Shown: positions 1 through 9,484 of the stretch, in pieces | Layout: each line of letters begins with the position of its first letter | Position numbering within the stretch: the first letter of the stretch is position 1 | NCBI GenBank assembly: GCA_023255735.1 | Contig: JAGDVP010000029.1 | Location: forward strand, 1 to 36,876 | Reading direction: 5' to 3' | DNA from: Halothiobacillus sp. | GTDB lineage: Bacteria; Pseudomonadota; Gammaproteobacteria; Halothiobacillales; Halothiobacillaceae | Length of the DNA stretch: 36,876 bases | Made by a program: the position numbers and the translations under genes | The notes under the pieces: generated by a model | The model's input: the letters and a program-made list of their open reading frames with translations, nothing else | The model's database searches: none | What the model was told of the DNA's origin: nothing

Positions 1-36
1 AGGGGCGGGTGATTTAGGTATCAGCATTTTAAAATT

Positions 37-84
37 GCCTTTAGCAGGCTGCTGAAATACTTATTTCAGCAGCCTGCTAAAGGC
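37..84. repeat. Perfect long palindrome (23 bp arms, 2 nt loop)
   Basis: Bases 37-59 and 62-84 are exact reverse complements with only two bases between them. The core of each arm reads TTAGCAGGCTGCTGAAAT in one orientation. Such a structure forms a strong hairpin or cruciform. Part of the motif returns in inverted form at 193-211, with 15 of 19 bases matching 41-59, so 40-211 could be one mobile miniature element bounded by related ends. The arms are seen directly; the element interpretation is inference. Confidence 0.85.
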
Positions 85-86
85 GA

Positions 87-202
87 GACATGGATGTCCC
101 GCACGCAAATCAAAAACACAAGTATTTGATTTGTCGTAGCCCAGTCCGGGCATGTACCGGGCTGGGCGCTGCTGAAAAATCCCATGGATGGGTTTTTCAG
201 CA
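87..202. repeat. Series of four further hairpins
   Basis: Four inverted repeats follow one another. They are 87-91/94-98 (GACAT, 2 nt loop), 106-114/125-133 (CAAATCAAA, 10 nt loop), 139-149/157-167 (11 bp with one G-T pair, 7 nt loop) and 170-183/190-202 (13 bp with one bulged T, 6 nt loop). Together with the palindrome at 37-84, nearly all of 37-202 can fold. No credible gene lies here. The only open frame crossing it (minus, 257-66) simply reads through the repeats. Confidence 0.75.
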
Positions 203-254
203 TCCTGTTAGTGTAGCGGTTCGCTGAGCTTTGCGCTTGTTCGGTGCGCATAAT

Positions 255-284
255 CAAAAATGGCAGAGTAAGCCCCTGCCATTA
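255..284 (-). terminator. Rho-independent terminator of the efflux operon
   Basis: On the minus strand ATGGCAG (282-276) pairs with CTGCCAT (266-260) and is followed by a run of T. It lies 58 bp beyond the stop of the RND pump gene, the last gene of the operon. Confidence 0.75.
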
Positions 285-339
285 AATGATGTCATCAGTT
301 TTATTTTTTCACAGCGATAAGGATATTAAAGCCTGATTT

Positions 340-3300
340 TTATAATACCGCCGGTTCACTTGCATCCTTTTGTTTTTTTTGGCGTATTTGAATATCTAGC
401 TGCCAGAAATAATACAAAATGGGAATAACAACCAAGGTTAATAAGGTTGAGGCGAGAGTACCGAAAATCAATGAAACAGCTAGGCCACCAAAGACGGGAT
501 CGGTCACCATCACGGCGGATCCAAAGATAATGGCCAAGGCGGTTAGTAAGATAGGGCGGAATCGCACCGCGCCTGCTGTGATGACGGATTCTTTGAGATC
601 AAACCCTTGCTTGCGGTAATCTAAAATAAAATCAATCAAAAGCAAGGAGTTGCGAACAACAACCCCAGCCAGCGCAATAAACCCGATCATTGAGGTGGCG
701 TTAAACGGCATGTTAAATAACCAGTGGCCGGGGAAAATCCCAACCAAGGTGAGCGGAATGGCACCCATAACAATGACGGGCAGCATGAAGGATTGGTAGT
801 ACCCTACAAGCAAGAGGTAAATGAAGATTAAGGCGACGATGAATGCCGCGCCGAGATCCCGGAATACATCCAGCGTGAGGCGCATATCGCCGCCCCAGAG
901 TAGCTGGTAGCGATCAATATCTTGCGGTTGTTCATCAACAAAGCCCAAGTTGCCGGTGGTGAGGGTGACATTGTTGGCTAACTGCATGTCATTGAGCCAT
1001 TTATTGAGGGTTAAGGTGGCGTATACCGGCGAGCTGCCAAGCAAATCACCTTGGACATAAACCACTTCATGCTGATCTTGATCCAAAATCGGTTTGGCAA
1101 CACTAGATTTAACAATGTTCACCAAGCTGCCGATGGGGATTTGTTTGCCATTAGCACCGGTGATCGTAAGATCGCGCACCTGTTGAATGCTGGCGCGATC
1201 ACTTTGCGGTAGGCGCACCACAATATTAATGGGCTCTGCCGAATGCGCTTCGTGCAGAGAACCCACTGTGGCGCCCTGCACAAAGGTGTTAATCAGCTGA
1301 GCTATTTGTGCCGGCGCAACCCCGGACTGCATAGCTTTTTGGCGGTCGACTGAAATTAGATATTCCGGCGCGGTAGTGGTGATGCTGTCATCGACGTTAA
1401 TCATGCCGTATACGTCATTGAACTTGGCTTTTACCTCATTAGCAATGGCACGCAGCTCCGAGTAATTGGGGCCATGGATGCGCGCCAGAATTTGCGCTCG
1501 CACCGGTGGGCCGGGCGGGGTGAGATAGAGTTTGATTAAGGCGGGCTGGGCGGCCTCACGCACTGACTTAAGCTCGTGCCATATTTTTGCCGCGACAATC
1601 TCAGTATCGGGTCTGTGGTGTTCTGAGATGATATTGACGCGGATTTGGGCAATATTGCTCCCTTCGCGCATCATATCGCCGCGTACCATGCCAGCGAACG
1701 TGAGGGGAGCCGTGCGCCCAAGGAAGGTTTGGTAGTTAGTCACATAAGGGCTTGCCGCCAGTACATGCACCACGCTATCAACAACGCGGGCGGTATCATC
1801 CAGAGCCGTGCCTGCCGGGGTATCTACCTCCATAACAAATGTGCTGACATTACCTTCCGGCAGCATTTTAAGGCTCACCCCACCGGCACTTAAAGGACCG
1901 TTCATTCCGGTTGGTCGAATAAATTGCCAGGCGGGCATCACCAGGGATGCGAGCATGAGCAACAAAACAAGGATTAAGAAAATCAAGGAAGTCGCCCGAC
2001 TACCGAGCAAGGGCTTGATGACGGCCGTGTATCCCCGCTGCAAAATATCTGGTTTGTGCGGTTGGTGGCCTTGCACTTCCCGCTCTGCCATTTGCTTATT
2101 CGCTTTGCCGCCCAACCAGCGATAAGCCGCCCAAGGCACCACGATGTAAGCCAATAATAATGAGGCGACCATGGCAATAGGCACGTTGATGGGGATGGGC
2201 AGCATAAAGGGTCCCATCATGCCGGATACAAACGCCATAGGCACAAAAGCAAAAATAACGGCAATGGTGGCGATGTTGGTGGGATTGCCGATTTCGTTGG
2301 TTGCGCGGGTGAGCAAATCACCGAATGTTTTCTCGGTACCTTCATGAATATGCCGATGGATATTTTCAATCACCACAATGGCGGCATCAACCAGCAAGCC
2401 CAAAGATAAAATGAGCGCGAACAAAGAGATGCGGTTGATGGTTTGGCCAATCACAAAGCCCACGCCTAAAACCACAAACAAAGTTAAGGGCACGGTTAAG
2501 GTGACAATTAACGCTTCGCGCCAGCCTAAAAAGAAAAATAGAATAATTAACACCACCAGCACAGCAATGGCTAAGTGTTCCATGAGTAAATTCACGGCGT
2601 CATCGGCGCGCTTGCCGTAATCGCGAGTAATGGTGACATCCACATCATGTGGCACCATTTGGCGCTCGACAACGGCCAATTTATCGAGTACCCGTTGGGT
2701 AACGGTGACGGCATTGGCGCCTGCCCGTTTGCCAATCGCTAATGTGACAGCCGGGCTGGATTCACCTACCGGCTTATTTCCCTCATTGCCTTGGCCATAA
2801 CCAAAAGCTGAAAACTGCTCGTTCTGCTCGGGGGCAATTTTTATGGTGGCGACATCACGCAAAAATACCGGCCGCTGGTTGTGCGCGCCAATAATAATCT
2901 CGCCTAAATCACGCACGTTTGAGAAAGCGGCATCAACGCGCAGCGCGGTCAGCTCGTTATTATCAATTAAAGCGCCCCCCGGTAACACCACATTCGAGGC
3001 CTTGAGCAAATTAATCACCGTATCAAGCGCAATGCCGGTGCTGCTTAGTTTTTGGGGATTAATATCAACACTCAAAATTTCACGATGGCCGCCAATTACA
3101 CTGCTGTTGCCGACATCGGGCACGCTTTGGAGTTGATCTAAAACCCGTGCGCCGAGCTCGCGCAAAGCCACGCCATCCATCTGTGCGGAGCTTAAGGTGA
3201 TGGTCATGACAGGCACATCGGTAATGCCGATGCTTTTTACAATCGGCTGGCTTGTGCCTTGCGGTAATTTATCCATGTTCCGGCTGAGCTGGTTGTAAAG

Positions 3301-3675
3301 CAACAGCAAGCTGCGCTCTTCATCGCTGCCGACTTTAAATGAGACGGTGACAATGCCCATGTCATTGACGGCATAGCCATAGGTGTGATCGACCCCTTTA
3401 ATGCTAGCCATAATGGCTTCTAAGGGCTTAACGACTTGCTCTTGAATTTGCTGCGCACTATTACCTACCCGCTGCACTAAAATTTGCGCTCCAGGCACCA
3501 CAATTTCCGGGTTATATAAGCGGGGTGTAATAAAAAATGCCATTAAGCCGAAGAGGGTTAAGGCGATCATAATGAGCGCGGTAATCTTCGAGTGCATAAA
3601 ACTTGCGGCTAATTTGCCCGCAAGATTTAAAACGGGTTCGGGCGTGCTTTGATTATTGGGACGATGTTCGTTCAT
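340..3675 (-). CDS. RND efflux pump, inner-membrane permease (AcrB/HAE superfamily)
   Basis: This 1111-residue protein has the size and layout of a proton-driven RND pump that exports substrates from membrane or periplasm through a TolC-type channel. TM1 is near residues 30-50. A large periplasmic loop follows, then a TM bundle from about 363 with a signature at 426-440, and a repeated second half with further TM segments near 950-1090. In AcrB the central motif has two adjacent aspartates (D407, D408). Here it reads LLVDAAIVVIEN, so D430 is kept and the second position is Ala431. The start overlaps the stop of the upstream fusion-protein gene by 4 bp (ATGA), which indicates translational coupling. 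A terminator follows at 284-255. The class is certain; the substrate (drug, solvent or other) cannot be told from the sequence. Confidence 0.93.
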   Translation of the reverse strand: MNEHRPNNQSTPEPVLNLAGKLAASFMHSKITALIMIALTLFGLMAFFITPRLYNPEIVVPGAQILVQRVGNSAQQIQEQVVKPLEAIMASIKGVDHTYGYAVNDMGIVTVSFKVGSDEERSLLLLYNQLSRNMDKLPQGTSQPIVKSIGITDVPVMTITLSSAQMDGVALRELGARVLDQLQSVPDVGNSSVIGGHREILSVDINPQKLSSTGIALDTVINLLKASNVVLPGGALIDNNELTALRVDAAFSNVRDLGEIIIGAHNQRPVFLRDVATIKIAPEQNEQFSAFGYGQGNEGNKPVGESSPAVTLAIGKRAGANAVTVTQRVLDKLAVVERQMVPHDVDVTITRDYGKRADDAVNLLMEHLAIAVLVVLIILFFFLGWREALIVTLTVPLTLFVVLGVGFVIGQTINRISLFALILSLGLLVDAAIVVIENIHRHIHEGTEKTFGDLLTRATNEIGNPTNIATIAVIFAFVPMAFVSGMMGPFMLPIPINVPIAMVASLLLAYIVVPWAAYRWLGGKANKQMAEREVQGHQPHKPDILQRGYTAVIKPLLGSRATSLIFLILVLLLMLASLVMPAWQFIRPTGMNGPLSAGGVSLKMLPEGNVSTFVMEVDTPAGTALDDTARVVDSVVHVLAASPYVTNYQTFLGRTAPLTFAGMVRGDMMREGSNIAQIRVNIISEHHRPDTEIVAAKIWHELKSVREAAQPALIKLYLTPPGPPVRAQILARIHGPNYSELRAIANEVKAKFNDVYGMINVDDSITTTAPEYLISVDRQKAMQSGVAPAQIAQLINTFVQGATVGSLHEAHSAEPINIVVRLPQSDRASIQQVRDLTITGANGKQIPIGSLVNIVKSSVAKPILDQDQHEVVYVQGDLLGSSPVYATLTLNKWLNDMQLANNVTLTTGNLGFVDEQPQDIDRYQLLWGGDMRLTLDVFRDLGAAFIVALIFIYLLLVGYYQSFMLPVIVMGAIPLTLVGIFPGHWLFNMPFNATSMIGFIALAGVVVRNSLLLIDFILDYRKQGFDLKESVITAGAVRFRPILLTALAIIFGSAVMVTDPVFGGLAVSLIFGTLASTLLTLVVIPILYYFWQLDIQIRQKKQKDASEPAVL

Positions 3676-4811
3676 GATGCGGGGCTTTCTGTTGCCGATG
3701 AGGCAGTTGGGGTGATGTGGATGCCATTTTGTAGACGATGATTGGCTTCGACGATAAGCCGATCGCCTGCAACCAACCCCGCCAAAACCACTTCCTGATC
3801 ATCAATCCGCGCGCCTAAACGCACCATTCTGAACCAGGCAATATTTTGCGCATCCACCACAAAAACCCCGCGTACCCCCCCCCGGTCATGGATGGCCGCT
3901 TTGGGAATTATGATGCCCGTTTCATGCGCCACAGCCACGGCTACGACCACATAGTTGCCGCTTCGCACATCGATTGCGTCTGGCACGCCAATTTTTACGG
4001 TGTGGGTGTGGGTTACAGGGTCGGTTGCATCGACCATGCGTTCCACGTTTCCTTCAAATTGGTGCTGTTCTCCGGTGAAATCAGTGTAATTAACCGTAAG
4101 TGGTTCGCCTAATTTTAGGGTGGCAAATGCTTGGCTATTAATTTGCACTTCAACTTGCTTTTGGCCACTGCCTTGCAGGGTTAAAAGCGGCGAGCCGGGA
4201 TTGGCAATTTGACCCGGGTCGACCATTCGGCTGGTAATTGTGCCGCTAAAAGGGGCGGTAATTTTTACATAAGTTAACTGCGCCTGAGCCTGCTTTAAGG
4301 CTGCATCGGCGGCCGCGTAATTACTTTGTGCCACTTTGTAGGCCGTTTGCATTTGCTCAAACATTTGTTTTGGTACGGCATTTTGTTGGTATAACGTTTG
4401 ATAACGTTCGTAGTTACCCTTGGCATCGGCTAATCCGGCTAGGGCTTTGTTGACTTCAGCGCGGGCTTGATTAATCGCGCCGGTGACATCGGTGGCATCA
4501 ATCGTCAGCAAGGTTTGCCCTGCTTTCACCGTTTGGCCTTCGTGTACATCAACGCTGCGCACATAGCCCATCACCCGCGAGGTAACCGACACTTGATCGG
4601 AGGTAATCACCGAGCCTGGAAACTTGGCATAAACTGGTAATGATTGATTTTCCACCGTAAATAGCTTGGCTTGAGCATTGATTTCAACCGCCGGTGCAAA
4701 ACTTGCCGGCGGGGATTGATCACCGCCACCGCAACCGGCAAGCATAAGCGATAGGCTAATAAGCGACAAAAGCCCAGTTGTTTGAAACGATTTGAATTTA
4801 GAAATGCGCAT
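3672..4811 (-). CDS. RND efflux membrane fusion protein (periplasmic adaptor lipoprotein)
   Basis: This 379-residue adaptor links an RND pump to an outer-membrane channel. The N-terminus is a lipoprotein signal peptide with lipobox LAGC, so Cys27 should be lipidated and the protein anchored to the inner membrane. A biotinyl-lipoyl-like half motif (around residues 80-110), a long alpha-helical hairpin rich in Ala and Gln (about 110-175), the second lipoyl half (about 178-205) and beta-barrel and membrane-proximal domains follow in the usual HlyD/AcrA order. It is the middle gene of the operon: 37 bp after the TolC-like gene and overlapping the pump gene by 4 bp. Confidence 0.93.
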   Translation of the reverse strand: MRISKFKSFQTTGLLSLISLSLMLAGCGGGDQSPPASFAPAVEINAQAKLFTVENQSLPVYAKFPGSVITSDQVSVTSRVMGYVRSVDVHEGQTVKAGQTLLTIDATDVTGAINQARAEVNKALAGLADAKGNYERYQTLYQQNAVPKQMFEQMQTAYKVAQSNYAAADAALKQAQAQLTYVKITAPFSGTITSRMVDPGQIANPGSPLLTLQGSGQKQVEVQINSQAFATLKLGEPLTVNYTDFTGEQHQFEGNVERMVDATDPVTHTHTVKIGVPDAIDVRSGNYVVVAVAVAHETGIIIPKAAIHDRGGVRGVFVVDAQNIAWFRMVRLGARIDDQEVVLAGLVAGDRLIVEANHRLQNGIHITPTASSATESPAS

Positions 4812-4848
4812 AATGGGGGACCCTTGGGTGCAGTAAATTGAGTTTGAA

Positions 4849-6390
4849 TCATTTTTGGCTCATAAGGGGTTGAGCTTGAATCGCGGACGGCTCGAGCATG
4901 CCCAAGGCAAGCAATAAGCCCGCGCGTTGATTGATTAATTCATATTGCGCTTGGACGAACTCGGCGCGTGATTTATCTAATTCGGCTTGGGTTTGGAGTA
5001 AGTTGGTTAGGGTGGAAAGACCTTGCTCATAGCGCAATTTTTCGAGCCGCGCAGCTTCTTCGCTTTGGGTAATGGCGAGTTTTTTGACCTGTAACCGATG
5101 ATCAGCCAACTCGGCGGCACGCCAAGACGTGCCAACCTGAGCCAGCAGCATATTAATGGCCATCAGTTGGCGTGATTGAGCGCCACTTAAATCCGCGACG
5201 GCTCGTTCCACTTGGCCTGATCGCGCGCCAAAATCCAATATTTTCCAACTAAACACACCGCCCACGGTGTAGGAATCGTTTTTCAAGCCCAATGTGCGGC
5301 TGTTCCAATCTTGCTGCGCCATTAAATTGAATTGCGGCTTATAAACAGAACGTGCGGAGGATAAACCTGATCTTGCCGCATCAATTTGCTGGGTGAGCGC
5401 GACGATTTGAGGGTTATTTTGCATCGCATAAGTTCGCGCGTCTTCTAACGTACCTTTGGGTTGAGCTATGTTAATTAATTCATTGATATTAAAAGGTTGA
5501 TTGTTCGGCATGCCGATAAGGATACGCAACCCATCTTTGGCATTAGATAACTGATTAATCGCTTCCTGATGGCGCAGCTCGACATCGCCTGCATTAACAT
5601 CAGCTTTGAGCGAATCGCTTTTTGAAACAACGCCTTGTTTGTACAACTTGTCACTTAGGTTGACATATGAATTTGCTGCATCCAGCGCTTGGTGAGTCAC
5701 ACCCACAAAAGCCTTCGCAGCATTAATGGCGGCATAAGCAGAAATCACCTGTTGCATGAGTTGCTGCTTGGCAGCGGTATCTCCCGATTGAGCCGCCCTG
5801 AGTAAGGCTTCTGCTTGATCACGCAGGCCGCGAATTTTGCCGCCATTATAAATGGGGATCGACAACTTTAATGAGGTTTGAAAATTATGATCCCAGCCTG
5901 GGTGATTAAGCGCGTCGGGCGGCACGCTACTGGCGCCGGCGAGATTGCCAAAAGGAGAGGTTGGGGTGCCGGCTTGAGTGAAAAATTGCTGCACACCAAA
6001 ATCATTAAAATTGGCCACGCCTTGGTTCAGCTTCATGCCAAAAACATTTAGGGCATTATTTGAGGCCATGGCGCCGAACGATAAATCGAGCTGAGGTAGG
6101 CGATTACCGTTAGCCTCTTTAATGGCGCCTCGGGCTTGGTCTATCGAGGCTTGCGATTGTTGCAGCACAGGGTTTTGGGTGAGTGCCTGCTCAATGGCTT
6201 GCTGAATGCCTAGATTTATTACCGCCGGGGCGCTGGGTTCATTGGCGGCCAATGGGGGCAGGGTACTAGCCTCTGCGGTTGGCAAACCACTGCCAATGAT
6301 TAGTAATAAGGTTGCAATTGATGCGCGTGCGGTGCGTGAGATGGTTTTCGATTCAAGTGGCATATTTGATGTAAATTCAAAGCTTAGCAT
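4849..6390 (-). CDS. TolC-family outer-membrane efflux channel
   Basis: A 513-residue outer-membrane factor. A hydrophobic signal peptide lies at about residues 22-42 and is cleaved near an Ala-x-Ala stretch. Two repeated halves of long amphipathic helices rich in Gln, Ala and Leu follow, as in TolC/OprM. The N-terminus is long; Met10 is an alternative start that gives a more normal signal peptide. It is the first gene of the efflux operon. The promoter should lie in the 234 bp gap shared with the divergent truA. No regulator gene (TetR, MarR or two-component) is adjacent. Confidence 0.9.
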   Translation of the reverse strand: MLSFEFTSNMPLESKTISRTARASIATLLLIIGSGLPTAEASTLPPLAANEPSAPAVINLGIQQAIEQALTQNPVLQQSQASIDQARGAIKEANGNRLPQLDLSFGAMASNNALNVFGMKLNQGVANFNDFGVQQFFTQAGTPTSPFGNLAGASSVPPDALNHPGWDHNFQTSLKLSIPIYNGGKIRGLRDQAEALLRAAQSGDTAAKQQLMQQVISAYAAINAAKAFVGVTHQALDAANSYVNLSDKLYKQGVVSKSDSLKADVNAGDVELRHQEAINQLSNAKDGLRILIGMPNNQPFNINELINIAQPKGTLEDARTYAMQNNPQIVALTQQIDAARSGLSSARSVYKPQFNLMAQQDWNSRTLGLKNDSYTVGGVFSWKILDFGARSGQVERAVADLSGAQSRQLMAINMLLAQVGTSWRAAELADHRLQVKKLAITQSEEAARLEKLRYEQGLSTLTNLLQTQAELDKSRAEFVQAQYELINQRAGLLLALGMLEPSAIQAQPLMSQK

Positions 6391-6624
6391 GTCTATCTCA
6401 CCTGAATTATTCGATAGGAATGATGTGATTTAACCCACATTTCCGTGTGATTTTCACTGTGCAGCGGGAGATTGTAAATATTTTTGGTTTGCATACAAGA
6501 AGTTTATTAGATAGGGCTAATATTAGGGGTTACTTGGCGTGAAAAAATCCGTTCAAAACTGTTATCGGGTAAAATTTAGACAAAAAGCTTTATTTAACGC
6601 ACTTACCCTAGGTTTTCGCTTCTT

Positions 6625-7425
6625 ATGACACGCATCGCGCTCGCGGTTGAATATGATGGTTCACGGTATCACGGATGGCAGCGCCAGCAAGTGGTCGATT
6701 CAGTTCAGGCGCGATTAGAGGCAGCGCTCTCTCAGGTGGCTGATGCGCCTGTTGAGGTGGTGTGTGCGGGACGAACCGATGCGGGGGTTCATGCCACCAA
6801 TCAAATTGTGCATTTTGATACCCCAACACAGCGCCCCGATCAGGCGTGGGTTTTTGGCGGCACGCATGCCTTGCCCGCAGATATCAGTATTATTTGGGCG
6901 CGCCGAGTGGAACCCGATTTTCACGCGCGTTTTAGTGCGCTCGCCCGCAGTTATCGCTATATCATTTTAAATCGCCAAACCCGTTCGGCGGTTCATCACG
7001 GCCATGTGACTTGGTGGCGAGAACGGCTTAATGCCGAATTAATGCACGAAGCGGGGCAATTTTTGTTAGGCGAGCATGATTTCAGCAGTTTTCGCGCGAA
7101 AGGATGCCAAGCGCAAAGCCCGATTCGCACGGTGGAATCTTTTTCTGTGCAACGCGCGGGCGATTTTATAACGATCGATATCACGGCAAATGCGTTTTTG
7201 CATCATATGGTTCGCAATATTGTGGGCACGTTGTTACCCATTGGCGCGGGGGTGCAATCGGTGGAATTTATGGCTGCACTCTTGCAGTCAAAGCAGCGTG
7301 CATTGGCCGGTATTACGGCACCGGCGGCGGGTTTGTATTTAGTTAATGTGGTGTACCCCGAGCATTTTTCTATTCCTGAGCCGGTGGCCATTCCGGGTTT
7401 TTATGCGCCGTTCATGCCGGCTTAA
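6625..7425 (+). CDS. truA: tRNA pseudouridine(38-40) synthase TruA
   Basis: This enzyme converts uridines 38, 39 and 40 in the anticodon arm of many tRNAs to pseudouridine. At 266 residues it has normal family length. The N-terminal strand reads IALAVEYDGSRYHGWQRQ, and the catalytic motif GRTDAGVHA places the essential Asp at residue 52. The C-terminal part has the conserved FLHHMVRNIVGTLL helix. It opens the conserved truA-trpF-...-purF cluster and is separated from trpF by 122 bp. Only a weak ribosome site (TAGG) precedes the ATG. Confidence 0.96.
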   Translation: MTRIALAVEYDGSRYHGWQRQQVVDSVQARLEAALSQVADAPVEVVCAGRTDAGVHATNQIVHFDTPTQRPDQAWVFGGTHALPADISIIWARRVEPDFHARFSALARSYRYIILNRQTRSAVHHGHVTWWRERLNAELMHEAGQFLLGEHDFSSFRAKGCQAQSPIRTVESFSVQRAGDFITIDITANAFLHHMVRNIVGTLLPIGAGVQSVEFMAALLQSKQRALAGITAPAAGLYLVNVVYPEHFSIPEPVAIPGFYAPFMPA

Positions 7426-7547
7426 ATGATTTGCTTAAATTATCGAATTGGGCGTGTTTTAAGGGCTCGCGCGGGGCTTTAGGCGAAATTTTGCTGGCTT
7501 GCTGCTAGAATCTGCCCCTTAAATTTAATTCTCCCTGAGTTTGTACC

Positions 7548-8243
7548 ATGGCCATGTCGCCTTCGCCTGATTTAAACCCGATAACGCCTCTGTTGCTGCG
7601 ACATCAGCGCACGCGCGTTAAAATTTGTGGTTTAACTCGGTTGCAAGATGTATCCGTGGCAGCGATGAATGGTGTCGATGCTTTGGGTTTTGTGTTTGTG
7701 CCAGCAAGCCCACGTCATTTATCGCTGGCGCAAGCGGCGGAGTTATTTGCAGCGGTGCCCCCGTTTGTGCAAACAGTCGCTCTGTTTTTAGACCCCGCCC
7801 CCAGCGAGGTTGAGGCGGTTATTGATCGCCTTTCGCCCGATTTATTGCAATTTCATGGTCGAGAATCGGGGCACTTTTGCCGACAATTTTCCCGCCCCTA
7901 TATTAAAGCCTTAGGGGTTGATTTATTTACGGGCTTGGGGATAAGCACGCTGAACACGGTGCTTGCCGATCACCCCACCGCGCGCGGTTTTTTACTCGAT
8001 AGTCATGCTTCAGGCGCATTAGGCGGCACAGGCGATACGTTTGATTGGTCGCATTGGCCGAAAGGCCAATCCCATCTGAACAATTTCATACTCGCGGGTG
8101 GCTTAAATGCCGATAATGCACAGCAAGCCATCTCAACTTTGCATCCTTATGCACTGGATGTATCGAGTGGCGTTGAAGACGCACCCGGCATTAAATCCGC
8201 CCGCAAAATTTTCGAATTTATGACTCAGGTGAACCACAATTGA
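7548..8243 (+). CDS. trpF: Phosphoribosylanthranilate isomerase TrpF
   Basis: Catalyses the Amadori rearrangement of phosphoribosylanthranilate, the third step of tryptophan synthesis. It is a TIM barrel of 231 residues. The KICGLTR motif at residues 25-31 carries the catalytic Cys27. The later [19 protein letters not shown] stretch holds the catalytic Asp and phosphate-binding glycines. The N-terminus is about 20 residues longer than usual; Met3 is an alternative start. A possible -10 box TAGAAT lies at 7506-7511, but no good -35 and no trp leader peptide or attenuator are visible. It overlaps the trpB start. Confidence 0.95.
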   Translation: MAMSPSPDLNPITPLLLRHQRTRVKICGLTRLQDVSVAAMNGVDALGFVFVPASPRHLSLAQAAELFAAVPPFVQTVALFLDPAPSEVEAVIDRLSPDLLQFHGRESGHFCRQFSRPYIKALGVDLFTGLGISTLNTVLADHPTARGFLLDSHASGALGGTGDTFDWSHWPKGQSHLNNFILAGGLNADNAQQAISTLHPYALDVSSGVEDAPGIKSARKIFEFMTQVNHN

Positions 8244-9484
8244 ATAATTCAGACCTCAATAGCGTATCAATGCGCGATGCCCGTACGTTTGATTTTGCGC
8301 AATTTCCCGATGAACACGGAAGGTTCGGTGAATTTGGCGGTAAGTATGTCGCTGAAACCCTAATGGAGCCGATCGCGGAATTACAAGCGGCTTATGCGCA
8401 GTTTCGGGCAGACCCCGATTTTGTGCGTGAATTTGAAACTGATCTGCGTGATTTTGTGGGCAGGCCATCGGCCATGTATTTTGCCGCGCGCATGAGTGAG
8501 GCCTATGGCGCGCAAATCTGGTTTAAGCGAGAAGATTTAAATCATACCGGTGCGCATAAAATCAACAATGCCATTGGGCAAGCCTTGCTTGCCAAACGCT
8601 TAGGAAAAACCCGCATCATCGCCGAAACCGGTGCAGGGCAGCATGGCGTGGCCACAGCCACCGTAGCGGCTCGCTTGGGGCTAGAGTGTGTTATTTACAT
8701 GGGCGCTGAAGACATTGAACGCCAACAGCCTAACGTGTTTCGGATGAAATTATTGGGTGCCACCGTTGTGCCGGTTGAATCGGGCACACGCACCCTAAAA
8801 GATGCCTTAAATGAGGCCATGCGGGATTGGGTTACCAATGTCGATAACACCTTCTACATTATCGGCACTGTGGCAGGCCCTCATCCGTATCCACAAATGG
8901 TGCGCGATTTCCAATCGGTGATTGGCACAGAAGCCCGCGCGCAATTGCTTGAAAAAACCGGGCGCCTGCCGGATGCGGTGGTGGCTTGTGTGGGCGGCGG
9001 CTCTAACGCCATAGGCATTTTTCATGCTTTTTTGAATGATGAAAACGTCACGCTTTATGGCGCCGAAGCCGGCGGCGATGGCGTTGAAACCGGCCGGCAT
9101 GCCGCCCCATTATCTGCGGGTCGGCCGGGCGTGCTCCATGGTATGCGTACCTATTTAATGGAAGATAATGATGGCCAAATTATTGGCACTCATTCGGTAT
9201 CGGCTGGGCTTGATTACCCAGGCGTTGGCCCCGAGCACAGCTGGCTTAAAGACTTAGGCCGCGTGAATTACACCGGCATCACCGATGCCGATGCCATGAG
9301 CGCGTTTCACGATGTGATGCGATTTGAGGGTATTATCCCCGCGCTTGAATCGGCACACGCGGTGGCCTATGCCAAAAAACTCGCGCCCTTATATGGTAAA
9401 AACAAAATAATACTGGTGAATATGTCCGGCCGAGGAGATAAAGACATCAACACCGTCGCCAAATTGGAAGGAATTAGTTTATGA
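8240..9484 (+). CDS. trpB: Tryptophan synthase beta chain TrpB
   Basis: Joins indole and serine to tryptophan with pyridoxal phosphate, in complex with TrpA. The protein has the N-terminal [16 protein letters not shown] signature, the PLP lysine in [10 protein letters not shown] (Lys107 from the chosen start) and the glycine-rich phosphate loop [10 protein letters not shown]. The start chosen is TTG at 8240. It overlaps the trpF stop (TTGA) and follows AGGTG at a good distance. ATG at 8270 would give 404 residues, also within family size. The stop overlaps trpA by 4 bp. Confidence 0.96.
   Translation: MNNSDLNSVSMRDARTFDFAQFPDEHGRFGEFGGKYVAETLMEPIAELQAAYAQFRADPDFVREFETDLRDFVGRPSAMYFAARMSEAYGAQIWFKREDLNHTGAHKINNAIGQALLAKRLGKTRIIAETGAGQHGVATATVAARLGLECVIYMGAEDIERQQPNVFRMKLLGATVVPVESGTRTLKDALNEAMRDWVTNVDNTFYIIGTVAGPHPYPQMVRDFQSVIGTEARAQLLEKTGRLPDAVVACVGGGSNAIGIFHAFLNDENVTLYGAEAGGDGVETGRHAAPLSAGRPGVLHGMRTYLMEDNDGQIIGTHSVSAGLDYPGVGPEHSWLKDLGRVNYTGITDADAMSAFHDVMRFEGIIPALESAHAVAYAKKLAPLYGKNKIILVNMSGRGDKDINTVAKLEGISL

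Noticed and set aside
66-257. 63-codon minus-strand frame at the left edge
   Set aside because: It runs straight through the hairpin series, has no family resemblance and no ribosome site.
7426-7547. trp leader peptide and attenuator before trpF
   Set aside because: No short frame with adjacent Trp codons and no competing hairpins with a T run are present.
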